Assembly: GCF_025751555.1 (NCBI RefSeq)
Contig: NZ_JAOWLB010000026.1
Location: forward strand, 1-56,121
From: Ruegeria aquimaris
GTDB lineage: Bacteria > Pseudomonadota > Alphaproteobacteria > Rhodobacterales > Rhodobacteraceae
Direction of reading: 5' to 3'
DNA: 56,121 nucleotides
A program made the translations under genes and the position numbers. Positions 29,964-38,375 of the stretch are shown here, in pieces. The notes below the pieces were generated by a model that was not told where the DNA came from, made no database searches, and saw only the letters and a program-made list of their open reading frames with translations. Position 1 is the first letter of the stretch; every line of letters begins with the position of its first letter.

Positions 29964-29972
29964 TTATCCACA
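29964..29972. promoter_or_regulatory. perfect DnaA box upstream of dnaG
   Basis: TTATCCACA, identical to the box in front of nrdR, lies 50 bases upstream of the dnaG start codon and 25 bases after the end of the 98-residue protein gene. DnaA regulation of primase is a plausible inference only. Confidence 0.4.
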
Positions 29973-29996
29973 GAGAAGAGCGTTGTTGGCGCGGGC

Positions 29997-30293
29997 TTAC
30001 TGCTTGAGGCAGAGTTCCAGCCACGCCGCCGACAGGTCCTTGTTGCGAATATCGCCCATCTTTTGCTGATAGACCCAAGGCGCGATCAGCGGGATTGCGT
30101 TGTTGTAGTTCGCGGGCCATGTCGGATTGGTCGCGGCCACCGCTGCGGGCACGTCCCGTTCCTTGACCCGGTCCAGCCGCGCCTGCTGGATCGACGCCAC
30201 CACGTCGGCCTGATACTGGCAGCTCTGCTGCTTGGTCTCGGCCGCCGCCAGCGGCGAAGCCGCCAGCGCGGCGACAAGGGCATAGCGATACAT
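29997..30293 (-). CDS. small periplasmic protein of unknown function
   Basis: A 98-residue protein with a signal peptide (MYRYALVAALAASPLAAAET, cleaved after AAA). The mature 80 residues contain two Cys (QQSCQYQADV and LELCLKQ), probably one disulfide, and no domain I recognise. Sits between soxG (35 bases upstream) and dnaG. Confidence 0.7.
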   Translation of the reverse strand: MYRYALVAALAASPLAAAETKQQSCQYQADVVASIQQARLDRVKERDVPAAVAATNPTWPANYNNAIPLIAPWVYQQKMGDIRNKDLSAAWLELCLKQ

Positions 30294-30328
30294 CGGCGAT
30301 CTCCCGGATTCGATAGTGTCGACCGAGT

Positions 30329-30874
30329 TTAACCCCGTGCCGCGACCGCTTCCATGGCCGATTTGAGGTCATGCACCAGCGTTTCAGCCATTGAGCGGAA
30401 AACCATCAACCAAAAGGCATCCTCGCCGACCCGCGTGACCGATCCCGACATATGCCCGATCTTGCTGCGCACGGTGGCGCCCACCGGGAACGATACCAGA
30501 CGGAGATCGATCGGCACCAGACGGGCCAGCACATCCTCAGCCCCTGCCCCTTCGAGGCGCACCACCGCCCAGGCATCGGATTGATCGACCAGAGCCGCAG
30601 CCTCGCGCACTCCGTCGGCCGGCTCCGTTCCGATCAGCAAGGCGCTCGAATGGCCAAACCAGATCGCCCGCACTTCACCCGCAGTCCCGGCGCTGTTTGG
30701 TGCAGGAAAGCCCAACCCGTGCGCCGACTGCATCGCCTTGCCCAAAGCCTCGGCATGCCCCTTGCGCGGCGAGACCATCGTCATCTTGCCCGCATCGACC
30801 TCGGTCGCGGTGCTCCGGCCAACCGTCAACGGCAACAGCCCCGCACAGGGCGATTTCGCAACCAAATTATCCAC
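30329..30874 (-). CDS. soxG: sarcosine oxidase gamma subunit SoxG
   Basis: The 181-residue gamma subunit of heterotetrameric sarcosine oxidase, which oxidises N-methylglycine to glycine with formation of methylene-tetrahydrofolate and hydrogen peroxide. Family features are DQSDAWAVVRLEGAGAEDVL near residue 100, LVPIDLRLVSFPVGATVRSK, and the end FWLMVFRSMAETLVHDLKSA. I take GTG at 30874 as start: GGAGG lies about eight bases upstream and it overlaps the soxA stop by eight bases. An ATG at 30898 is the alternative. Confidence 0.88.
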   Translation of the reverse strand: MDNLVAKSPCAGLLPLTVGRSTATEVDAGKMTMVSPRKGHAEALGKAMQSAHGLGFPAPNSAGTAGEVRAIWFGHSSALLIGTEPADGVREAAALVDQSDAWAVVRLEGAGAEDVLARLVPIDLRLVSFPVGATVRSKIGHMSGSVTRVGEDAFWLMVFRSMAETLVHDLKSAMEAVAARG

Positions 30875-33800
30875 GCATCCGCCCTCCGTCTGCGTCAAAG
30901 AAGATCGGGTTCACCACCTCGCACAGCGTGGTGACCCCGCGCAACCCGTCGACCATCTTGACGATCTCGCCATACCGCGCCGGACCGTCAGCCAGGAAGG
31001 CAAGCCCGATCATATGACCCAGAGTCGGCGAATGGCAGACCGAGGTTATGTAGCCCTGATCGTTGGTCCGTTTCGGCTCTGCTTCTTCGCGGTAGATATG
31101 CGCGCCTGCCAGCAAGCGCCCGTCTTGCCCAACCGGCTTCAACCCGACCAGACACTCGCGACCCGGCTCTTCCAGCCCCGGACGTTGAGACATGGTCTTG
31201 CCGATGCAATCCTTCTTGGCCGAGACCATGCCCCCCATGCCGATGTCATAGGCGGTGGTGCGCCCGTGGATTTCGGAATGGGTGATGAACCCTTTCTCGA
31301 TCCGCAAGACGTTAAGCGCCTCCATACCGTAGGGGCCGCCGCCCAGCGCCTCTGCCCGTTTGACCAGGATATCGAACAGGCTGGCACCATAGCGCGCCGG
31401 CACCGCGACCTCGTAACCCTGCTCGCCCGAGAACGAGATTCGGAACAGCCGGGCCACAACCCCCAGAACCGAGACCGCGCCACAGGACATGAACGGCCAC
31501 TCCGTGGGATCAAGTGGCGTATCCAGCACCCCGTTCAGCACCTCACGCGCCTTGGGACCGGCCACCGCGAACTGCGCCCATTGCTCGGTCACCGAGGTCA
31601 GCGACACATCCCATTCCGGGTGGAGACCTTGAGCGACGAACTCCAGATGCTTCATCACCTCGCCCGCCGCAGCGGTGGTCGTGGTCATGACAAAGTGATC
31701 CTCGCCCAGCCTTGCGGTGGTGCCGTCATCCATCACATGGCCGTCTTCACGCAGCATCAGACCGTAGCGGACCCTGCCCACCTTCAGCGTCGAGAACATG
31801 TTGGTATAGACGAAATCCAAGAGCTTCGCTGCATCCGCCCCCTGAATATCGATCTTGCCAAGGGTCGAGACGTCGGCCACCCCCACCGCGTTGCGCACAT
31901 AGCCCACCTCGCGGTCACAGCTTTGCCGCCAGTCGGTTTCGCCGGGCTTGGGGAAATAGCTGGGGCGATACCACAGCCCCGCCTCGATCATCGGTGCGCC
32001 CCGCGCAACTGTCGCCGCGTGCGAGGTGGTGAAGCGTTGCGGCTGAAATCCCTTGCCCTCGGCCCCGGCGCCCAGCGCCGCGATGGCAATCGGGCTATAG
32101 GGCGGGCGGAAGGTAGTGGTGCCGGTTTCGGGAATACCCCGCCCGGTCGCATCCGCCAGCACCGCCAGCGCGGCCACGTTCGAGTTCTTGCCCTGGTCGG
32201 TCGCCATGCCTTGCGTGGTATAGCGCTTCATATGTTCGACCGAGCGGAAGTTTTCGACCGCCGCCTGCTTGACGTCCTTGACCGTCACGTCGTTCTGGAA
32301 ATCGAGCCAGGCCCGCCCCTTGCCCGGCACCGCCCAGAGCGGCTCCAACGCATAAGGCGTATCCTCGGCGTCGGGCGTCGCGACCTGCGGCACCTTGATC
32401 CCCAGATCTTCCAGCGCCGCAGCGGCCATGGCGGCGCCTTCGCGCAGGCAGGCCGCGGTCGAAAACGCGCCATTACAGGCCCCCGCCGCGCGCAGGCCAG
32501 GAACAGCCCCCGGCACCGGAACAAAGGACGCGATGTCGCGCCGCCATTCCGGCCGCCCATTCATGTGGCAGGTCAGGTGCACGCTGGGGTTCCAGCCGCC
32601 CGACATCGCCAGACAATCGGTCTGAATGCGTTCCTCGCCACTGGTGCGGCGTACGGTAATCGCCTCCAGCCCCCGACCGCCCATGCTGCCACAGACCTGG
32701 CCGCCCCGGATCATCTGCACGCCATCGACCTCGGGCGCGTCATGGCGGCTGTCGATCAGCGCCGCCACATGCACGCCTGCGGCCATCAGATCACGCACGG
32801 TGCGATGGGCATCGTCATTGTTGCCGAATACGGTGACGGCCTTGCCCGGCGCCACGCCCCAGCGGTTGAGATAGGCGCGCACCGCACCTGCGGTCATGAT
32901 CCCCGGACGGTCGTTGTCACGAAAAGCTACGGGTCGCTCCAGCGCGCCAGCCGCCAGCACGCTGCGCCTGGCCACGATCCGCCAATAACATTCCAGCGGC
33001 GCGCCCGCGCCCCGGTCGGCGCGATGATGCGACACCCGCTCCAGCGCGGCAAAGGTGCCATGGTCATAGGCGCCCGCCACGGTGGTCCGCGTCATCAGTC
33101 GCACATTGTCCATTGCGCGCAGTTCGGCCAACACCTCCTCGACCCAGACGTGGCCCGGCTTGCCGTCGACCTCATAGGTTTCCGCCAATAGACGCCCACC
33201 CATCCGCGCGTCCTCGTCGGCCAAGATCACATCGGCGCCTGCCCGACCCGCGACCAGCGCCGCCATCAGCCCCGCAGGCCCCGCCCCGATCACCAAAAGA
33301 TCGCAAAAGGCAAAGGCGCGCTCATAGCAGTCGGCGTTGTCCTGACCCGACAGCGCCCCCAGACCAGCGGCCTTGCGGATCATCGGCTCGTAAAGCTTCT
33401 CCCAGAAGGCGCGCGGCCACATGAAGGTCTTGTAATAGAACCCGGCGCCAAAGAAGGGCGCCGCCAGGTTGTTGACCGACAACAGGTCGAATTCGAGCGA
33501 CGGCCAGCGATTCTGGCTACGTGCCTCCAACCCGTCGTAGAGTTCCTGCACCGTGGCCCGCACGTTGGGATCCTGCCGCCCGCCTGACCCGATGGTCACC
33601 AGCGCGTTCGGCTCCTCGCTGCCCGCGGTCAGGATGCCGCGCGGCCGGTGATACTTGAACGAGCGTGCCACCAGCCGCACGTCATTGGCCAACAGCGCCG
33701 AGGCCAGCGTATCGCCCTCGAACCCCGAATAGCGCACCCCGTCAAAGGTGAAAGACACCCGGTGATCGCGCGCGATCAGCCCCTTGCCCTCGATCCTCAT
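30867..33800 (-). CDS. soxA: sarcosine oxidase alpha subunit SoxA
   Basis: The 977-residue alpha subunit. The N-terminus has the partial ferredoxin-like domain (FTFDGVRYSGFEGDTLASAL), then an NAD-binding fold (DLLVIGAGPAGLMAALVAGR near residues 168-187) and a second dinucleotide site (GKAVTVFGNNDDAHRTVRDL). From about residue 600 it is a GcvT-like folate-binding domain (DVSTLGKIDIQGADAAKLLD, FSGEQGYEVAVPARYGASLF). Length is as usual for the family. ATG at 33800 overlaps the soxD stop by four bases. It works with the beta, gamma and delta subunits encoded on either side. Confidence 0.96.
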   Translation of the reverse strand: MRIEGKGLIARDHRVSFTFDGVRYSGFEGDTLASALLANDVRLVARSFKYHRPRGILTAGSEEPNALVTIGSGGRQDPNVRATVQELYDGLEARSQNRWPSLEFDLLSVNNLAAPFFGAGFYYKTFMWPRAFWEKLYEPMIRKAAGLGALSGQDNADCYERAFAFCDLLVIGAGPAGLMAALVAGRAGADVILADEDARMGGRLLAETYEVDGKPGHVWVEEVLAELRAMDNVRLMTRTTVAGAYDHGTFAALERVSHHRADRGAGAPLECYWRIVARRSVLAAGALERPVAFRDNDRPGIMTAGAVRAYLNRWGVAPGKAVTVFGNNDDAHRTVRDLMAAGVHVAALIDSRHDAPEVDGVQMIRGGQVCGSMGGRGLEAITVRRTSGEERIQTDCLAMSGGWNPSVHLTCHMNGRPEWRRDIASFVPVPGAVPGLRAAGACNGAFSTAACLREGAAMAAAALEDLGIKVPQVATPDAEDTPYALEPLWAVPGKGRAWLDFQNDVTVKDVKQAAVENFRSVEHMKRYTTQGMATDQGKNSNVAALAVLADATGRGIPETGTTTFRPPYSPIAIAALGAGAEGKGFQPQRFTTSHAATVARGAPMIEAGLWYRPSYFPKPGETDWRQSCDREVGYVRNAVGVADVSTLGKIDIQGADAAKLLDFVYTNMFSTLKVGRVRYGLMLREDGHVMDDGTTARLGEDHFVMTTTTAAAGEVMKHLEFVAQGLHPEWDVSLTSVTEQWAQFAVAGPKAREVLNGVLDTPLDPTEWPFMSCGAVSVLGVVARLFRISFSGEQGYEVAVPARYGASLFDILVKRAEALGGGPYGMEALNVLRIEKGFITHSEIHGRTTAYDIGMGGMVSAKKDCIGKTMSQRPGLEEPGRECLVGLKPVGQDGRLLAGAHIYREEAEPKRTNDQGYITSVCHSPTLGHMIGLAFLADGPARYGEIVKMVDGLRGVTTLCEVVNPIFFDADGGRMRG

Positions 33801-34060
33801 GCCCGCGCCTCCGATGCCGGTTCGGTGCTCAGCACCTCATGCGTCAGGGTGCTGCGGGTCACCACGACCCAGGCACCGCAGCCGCCCTCGTGATACCATA
33901 GGTCGCGGGTCACCCCGGCCGGGTTCTCGCGCAGGTACACGTAGTCGTCCCAGGCCGCTTCGCCCGCATCCGCCGCCGGTCGCTCCAGCGCCAGCGCATG
34001 ACCCTTGTAATAGAATTCGCGGTGATCCCGCTCGCCGCAATGCGGACAGGTGATCCTCAT
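33797..34060 (-). CDS. soxD: sarcosine oxidase delta subunit SoxD
   Basis: The 87-residue delta subunit with its zinc site: CPHCGERDHREFYYKG at the N-terminus plus His and Cys in WYHEGGCGAWVVVTR near residue 60. Sequence and length match SoxD. It sits between soxB and soxA in the standard order B-D-A-G; its stop overlaps the soxA start. Confidence 0.96.
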   Translation of the reverse strand: MRITCPHCGERDHREFYYKGHALALERPAADAGEAAWDDYVYLRENPAGVTRDLWYHEGGCGAWVVVTRSTLTHEVLSTEPASEARA

Positions 34061-34074
34061 GACCGCGCCCTCAT

Positions 34075-34096
34075 CTTCATTTCGCCAGAAATACTC
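34075..34096 (-). repeat. short interspersed intergenic element, copy 1
   Basis: On the minus strand the segment reads GAGTATTTCTGGCGAAATGA followed by AG. A second copy with two differences is at 49086-49107. It fills the gap between soxB and soxD. Similar GAGTATTT-type intergenic sequences are, from memory, frequent in Rhodobacteraceae. Confidence 0.6.
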
Positions 34097-34114
34097 ATGC
34101 CAACCCCTCCACCT

Positions 34115-35368
34115 TCAGTGCAGGTTGTGTTGAGAGCCTTTGCCCTCTTCGTCGATGATGCCGCGCCCGGTGCGGAACCGGTCGAGCCTGTGCCGGGTCG
34201 AGGCCGGGTGATAGTTGCCGGTGGCGATCAGATGCGCAAAGACGCTGCCCGAACCCGGAACCGCCTTGAACCCGCCGTAGTTCCAGCCGCAGTTCACATA
34301 GAGCCCGTCGATATGTGTCTTGTCGATGATGGGCGAGCCATCCGGCGACATGTCCATGATCCCGCCCCAGCTGCGCAGCACCTTGGCCTTGCCGATCATC
34401 GGCATCAGCGCCATGCCCGCCTCCATCACATGTTCCACTGTCGGCAGGTTGCCCCGCGCTGCATAAGAGGCGTAGAAATCCAGGTCGCCGCCAAAGACCA
34501 GCCCGCCCTTGTCGGATTGGCTGATGTAGAAATGCCCCATGCCAAAGGTGATCACATTGTCGATCACCGGCTTCAGCCCCTCGGTGACAAAAGCCTGGAG
34601 GATATGGCTTTCGATCGGCAGGCGCATGCCTGCCATCGCCGCCACCTGGCTGGACCGGCCGGCCGCCACCATCGCCACCTTTTTCGCCCGGATTGGCCCA
34701 CGCACTGTCTGCACGCCCTTGACCTTGCCGTTCTCGATGTCGATGCCGGTGACCTCGCAGTTCTGGATCAGATCCACGCCGCGCTGGTCGGCCCCTCGGG
34801 CATAGCCCCAGGCGACCGCATCATGCCGGGCGGTGCCGCCGCGCGGATGATAAAGGCCGCCATATAAGGGAAACCGCAGGTCGTCGAAGTTGAGGTAGGG
34901 CACCATCTTGCGCAGTTCTTCACGACCCAAGAGGATCGCATCGTCACCCTGGCTGATCATCATGTTGCCGCGCCGCGCCGCCGCATCGCGCTGCCCGTCG
35001 GAGTGGAACAGGTTGATGATACCGCGCTGCGAATGCATCACGTTGTAGTTCAGGTCCTCTTCCAGCCCCTCCCAAAGTTTCAGGGAATGCGAATAGAACT
35101 CGGAATTGCCTTGCAGGAAGTAGTTGGCGCGCACGATGGTCGTGTTCCGGCCAATGTTGCCGCCGCCGATATAGCCGCGCTCGAGCACCGCGATATTCTT
35201 CAGCCCGTGGTCGCGCGCCAGATAATATGCGGTGCTCAGCCCATGCCCACCACCGCCGATGATCACGATGTCATATTCGGGCTTCGGTTCTGGGTCGCGC
35301 CAATGCGGCCGCCACCCCTTGTTGCCGGTCAGTCCTTCCTTCAACACACGCAGACCCGAAAACCGCAT
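34115..35368 (-). CDS. soxB: sarcosine oxidase beta subunit SoxB
   Basis: The 417-residue beta subunit, which holds the covalent FMN and noncovalent FAD where sarcosine is oxidised. The FAD fold YDIVIIGGGGHGLSTAYYLA lies near residues 33-52, and GYIGGGNIGRNTTIVRANYF near 68-87 is diagnostic of SoxB. The C-terminus has YVNCGWNYGGFKAVPGSGSV. Start at 35368 (MRFSGLRVLKEG) has GGGGAG upstream; the longest frame begins 13 codons earlier. First gene of the operon. No glyA or purU is next to it, unlike in many bacteria. Confidence 0.96.
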   Translation of the reverse strand: MRFSGLRVLKEGLTGNKGWRPHWRDPEPKPEYDIVIIGGGGHGLSTAYYLARDHGLKNIAVLERGYIGGGNIGRNTTIVRANYFLQGNSEFYSHSLKLWEGLEEDLNYNVMHSQRGIINLFHSDGQRDAAARRGNMMISQGDDAILLGREELRKMVPYLNFDDLRFPLYGGLYHPRGGTARHDAVAWGYARGADQRGVDLIQNCEVTGIDIENGKVKGVQTVRGPIRAKKVAMVAAGRSSQVAAMAGMRLPIESHILQAFVTEGLKPVIDNVITFGMGHFYISQSDKGGLVFGGDLDFYASYAARGNLPTVEHVMEAGMALMPMIGKAKVLRSWGGIMDMSPDGSPIIDKTHIDGLYVNCGWNYGGFKAVPGSGSVFAHLIATGNYHPASTRHRLDRFRTGRGIIDEEGKGSQHNLH

Positions 35369-35493
35369 CCTTGTCTCCCCTGTTCGGGCAACGGCCCGCT
35401 GCTTCAACGACTACCATCCGACCGGCCAGGCTCTTGGCCGTAATCGACAACGAATGTCCCATGCGCGACTAACTGTGTCGCTCTGACGACAAG

Positions 35494-35548
35494 CGTACAA
35501 CTACCCGTTCGTACAATGGCGGTCATAACCTGTTGCGCAAGCAACAGG
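35494..35548. promoter_or_regulatory. region upstream of soxB with CGTACAA repeat and hairpin
   Basis: CGTACAA is present at 35494-35500 and 35510-35516 (16-base period), in front of soxB. Next to it is a perfect hairpin CCTGTTGC-GCAA-GCAACAGG (35529-35548), which may end transcription from the outer-membrane protein gene upstream (its stop is 66 bases away). Roles are inference. Confidence 0.4.
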
Positions 35549-35614
35549 CACAAAGAAATCAGGGCCCAGCCGCCGATTTTCCGAGGGAGTGGGGCGCGCT
35601 ACGCGGCCTGGTCA

Positions 35615-36514
35615 TCAATACCGGATCCGGAAGGCGAAACCAGCGACCGGTGCGGCACCATAGCTTTGCCGGCTGATCTCGGCTCCGACAGCGTTCTCAA
35701 GCACCAACTGCCCGTCCAGTTCCGCTCCTGCAAACACCGTCAGCCTGGTGCCGGGGTTCGGCGCGTACTCCAGCGATAGAACGACGGGAATGCTGGTTTC
35801 CTCCCCCACACCACCCGGGGCAGGACCGGTTCCATCAAGGCGGAACCGCACGCTTTCTGATCGGGCCCCCAGCGAAAGCTTGACCACGTCGGACAGCGCG
35901 TAGCTCAGCGACAGCCCCGGCCCCTGCGTCGCGCCAAGGCCGGTACCGGTGCTCAAAGACCAACGGTCGTCGATCTGCCAATCGACCAGCAATGCCGGGA
36001 ACACCTGCGCATCGCCGTTCCCCAGTTCCGAAAAAGCGCCGAACGCGGGACCGATCCGCAAGCGGTCATTCACCTGCCAGGCCAGCCCGGCGAACAACCC
36101 CCATGTGCGCCCGTCCGACGCACTGGCCCCGGCTTCGTAGTTCCAGCGCAGTTGAGGTGAAAGGAACAGGCTGGCACGCTCCCCGACCGGAAACCGTAAC
36201 GGCGCGGACACCCGGATGTCGCGGATGTCGCCCCAGGGGCGCGCGGCAACGCCACCCGAGAAATCGTAGTCCACCTGTCCATAGCTGATCAGCACACCGG
36301 CCGAGGCGCCGTTCTCTGCCCTGTACAAGGCTCCGGCCCTCAGGAAACTGCGTGTCGCCGAAACCTCGCCTCCACCGGACAGGTCTGCCGCGCCCTGGTA
36401 CAGAAGCAGACCGTCCACAACCGGTGTCCAACCCAGCCGGGGCTGCGCCTGAACGGTACCGGACGCGACGGCCATCAGGCCGGCAATTGAAAACGCACGA
36501 AGATTTCCGGTCAT
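35615..36514 (-). CDS. outer-membrane beta-barrel protein
   Basis: A 299-residue protein with a signal peptide (LRAFSIAGLMAVASGTVQAQ, cleaved near residue 24). The rest alternates polar and aromatic residues in short strands with Gly/Asp turns, and ends in FAFRIRY, the terminal aromatic typical of outer-membrane barrels recognised by the Bam complex. I see no specific family; an autotransporter-like barrel or MipA-like protein are possibilities. I chose ATG 36514 since it begins the signal peptide; longer versions overlap the glutamate dehydrogenase gene. Confidence 0.75.
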   Translation of the reverse strand: MTGNLRAFSIAGLMAVASGTVQAQPRLGWTPVVDGLLLYQGAADLSGGGEVSATRSFLRAGALYRAENGASAGVLISYGQVDYDFSGGVAARPWGDIRDIRVSAPLRFPVGERASLFLSPQLRWNYEAGASASDGRTWGLFAGLAWQVNDRLRIGPAFGAFSELGNGDAQVFPALLVDWQIDDRWSLSTGTGLGATQGPGLSLSYALSDVVKLSLGARSESVRFRLDGTGPAPGGVGEETSIPVVLSLEYAPNPGTRLTVFAGAELDGQLVLENAVGAEISRQSYGAAPVAGFAFRIRY

Positions 36515-36596
36515 GGCTCGCCCTTTTGACACGTATCCGCCAAGAATAGTGTCGCGCAGCGCCTCGCCAACTCTCACTTGTCCAAAAATGGTAAAA

Positions 36597-36614
36597 GGCG
36601 CGCCGAAGCGCGCC
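36597..36614 (-). terminator. rho-independent terminator of glutamate dehydrogenase gene
   Basis: GGCGCGC-CGAA-GCGCGCC hairpin, followed on the minus strand by TTTTACC, 22 bases after the dehydrogenase stop. Confidence 0.8.
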
Positions 36615-36635
36615 CTTCCATCGCTCATGTCACGA

Positions 36636-38066
36636 TCAAAGTCCCTTGGCGCGATAGCTCTTGGCGACCCGGTCAATGGACACCAGATAGGCCGCCGTCC
36701 GCAGATCCACCGCATCCGCGCGCTCGTGCCAGATCGACGCCATCGACTGATAGGCCGCCCGCATCGTGTCATCCAGACCCGAGCGCACCAGTTCCAGCTC
36801 GTCCGCCCCGCGCAGGTAGTTCTGCTTGAACCCCGGGCTCAGCGTCCACCCCAGTTCCTTGTCGGCCGACAGCCGCTCCAACTCGTCCACCAGCATCTGC
36901 GTGCGGGTCTCTTCGGCCCGGCGCTGCATGCGGCCGAACCGGATATGGCTGAGATTCTTGACCCATTCGAAATAGGACACGGTCACGCCACCGGCGTTGG
37001 CATACATGTCAGGAATGATCACGGTTCCCTTGTCGCGCAGCACTTCGTCTGCGCCAGAGGTGATCGGGCCGTTGGCCGCCTCGATGATCAAAGGCGCCTT
37101 GATCTTCTTGGCGTTGCCAAGATGGATCACGCCTTCCATCGCGGCCGGGATCAGGATGTCGCAGGACTCTTCCAGCACTTTGGCGCCGTCGGCCACATAG
37201 GTGCCATCCGGATAACCTGTCACCCCGCCATGCTTGGCGATCCAGTTACGTACTCCATCGACATCCAGCCCGTCCTTGCTGACCAGAGCGCCATCGCGTT
37301 CGATGATGCCGGTGATCATCGCGCCGTCCTCTTCGCTCAGGAACTTGGCGGCGTGATATCCCACATTGCCAAGGCCCTGGACGATCACCCGCTTGCCGTC
37401 GAGCTTGCCGGTCAGACCCGACTTGGCGACACCCTGGCTGTCGCGGAAGAACTCGCGCAGCGCATATTGCACGCCGCGTCCCGTCGCCTCGACCCGGCCG
37501 GCGATACCACCAGCGTTCAGCGGTTTGCCGGTGACGCAGGCCCGCGCGTTGATGTCGGTGGTGTTCATCCGCGCATACTGGTCCGCGATCCAGGCCATCT
37601 CGCGTTCGCCGGTGCCCATGTCGGGCGCGGGCACGTTCTGGGACGGGTTGATCAGGTCGCGCTTGGCCAGCTCATAGGCAAACCGGCGGGTGATCTGCTC
37701 CAGCTCATATTCCTCGTACTGGCGCGGGTCGATGCACAGCCCACCTTTTGAGCCGCCGAACGGGGCCTCGACGAGCGCGCATTTATAGGTCATCAGCGCC
37801 GCCAGCGCCTCGACCTCGTCCTGGTTCACCGACATCGCGTAGCGGATACCGCCCTTGACCGGTTCCATATGTTCGGAATGCACGGAACGATAACCGACAA
37901 AGGTCTGAATCTGGCCTCTGAGCCGGACGCCGAAGCGCACCGTGTAGGTGGCGTTGCATACGCGGATCTTCTCTTCCAGCCCCGGCGGCAGATCCATCAG
38001 GGCGGCTGCCCTGTTGAACATCATGTCCACACTTTCGCGGAAACTGGGTTCGTTCTTGCGGGCCAT
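36636..38066 (-). CDS. gdhA: glutamate dehydrogenase (Glu/Leu/Phe/Val dehydrogenase family)
   Basis: A 476-residue enzyme interconverting glutamate and 2-oxoglutarate plus ammonia. The catalytic N-terminal domain has VKGGIRYAMSVNQDEVEALA near residue 90 and ALMTYKCALVEAPFGGSKGG (active Lys), NVPAPDMGTGEREMAWI near 165, and the coenzyme domain has VIVQGLGNVGYHAAKFL near 240. The C-terminal tail has ADAVDLRTAAYLVSIDRVAK. The start at 38066 (MARKNEPSF) has GGAGG upstream; the longest frame begins 65 codons earlier in noncoding sequence. Length fits NAD-dependent small GDHs. It could assimilate ammonia released by the amine-oxidising enzymes, or burn glutamate. Confidence 0.94.
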   Translation of the reverse strand: MARKNEPSFRESVDMMFNRAAALMDLPPGLEEKIRVCNATYTVRFGVRLRGQIQTFVGYRSVHSEHMEPVKGGIRYAMSVNQDEVEALAALMTYKCALVEAPFGGSKGGLCIDPRQYEEYELEQITRRFAYELAKRDLINPSQNVPAPDMGTGEREMAWIADQYARMNTTDINARACVTGKPLNAGGIAGRVEATGRGVQYALREFFRDSQGVAKSGLTGKLDGKRVIVQGLGNVGYHAAKFLSEEDGAMITGIIERDGALVSKDGLDVDGVRNWIAKHGGVTGYPDGTYVADGAKVLEESCDILIPAAMEGVIHLGNAKKIKAPLIIEAANGPITSGADEVLRDKGTVIIPDMYANAGGVTVSYFEWVKNLSHIRFGRMQRRAEETRTQMLVDELERLSADKELGWTLSPGFKQNYLRGADELELVRSGLDDTMRAAYQSMASIWHERADAVDLRTAAYLVSIDRVAKSYRAKGL

Positions 38067-38375
38067 TAACAAAAAACCTCCATGACCTTTCCTGACTCGG
38101 CTCATGACACCTTGTCGCAGGCCCCTTATGACGTAACGTTCGCAAAGTGCCAATTTTTTAATCACCTGAAACCGCCGGAAATGACCCAAAGCGCGATTCG
38201 CCGGTGATTGTAGAGACCCCGGAAACAAACCGGAGCAAAACCCCCGAGTGTTCTTAACCAACGGTTAACGTTCACTGTTTGGCACCGTTAGCGCCCCAAT
38301 CCTGCCATCTTTGCGGTGCACTACTTCGCATTGAACTTTGATCTCCGGCTGGGGTTCTGCCGGAAAGGTAGGTGT
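38067..38375. promoter_or_regulatory. divergent promoter region with CtrA box
   Basis: This 309-base gap between gdhA and the Tad genes has no gene. At 38254-38268 it holds TTAA-CCAACGG-TTAA, an exact match to the CtrA full site TTAA-N7-TTAA, about 107 bases upstream of the first Tad start. CtrA activates motility and Tad pilus genes in roseobacters. A C-terminal AT-rich patch (CAATTTTTTAATCACC) near 38150 is nearer to gdhA. Confidence 0.6.

Noticed and set aside
30866-30874. Third TTATCCAC match at the soxA-soxG junction
   Set aside because: Last base deviates (TTATCCACG not at a promoter) and it lies within overlapping coding sequence.
30738-33191. 817-residue plus-strand frame opposite soxA
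   Set aside because: Shadow of soxA; composition rich in His, Arg and Gln as expected from antisense of GC-rich codons.
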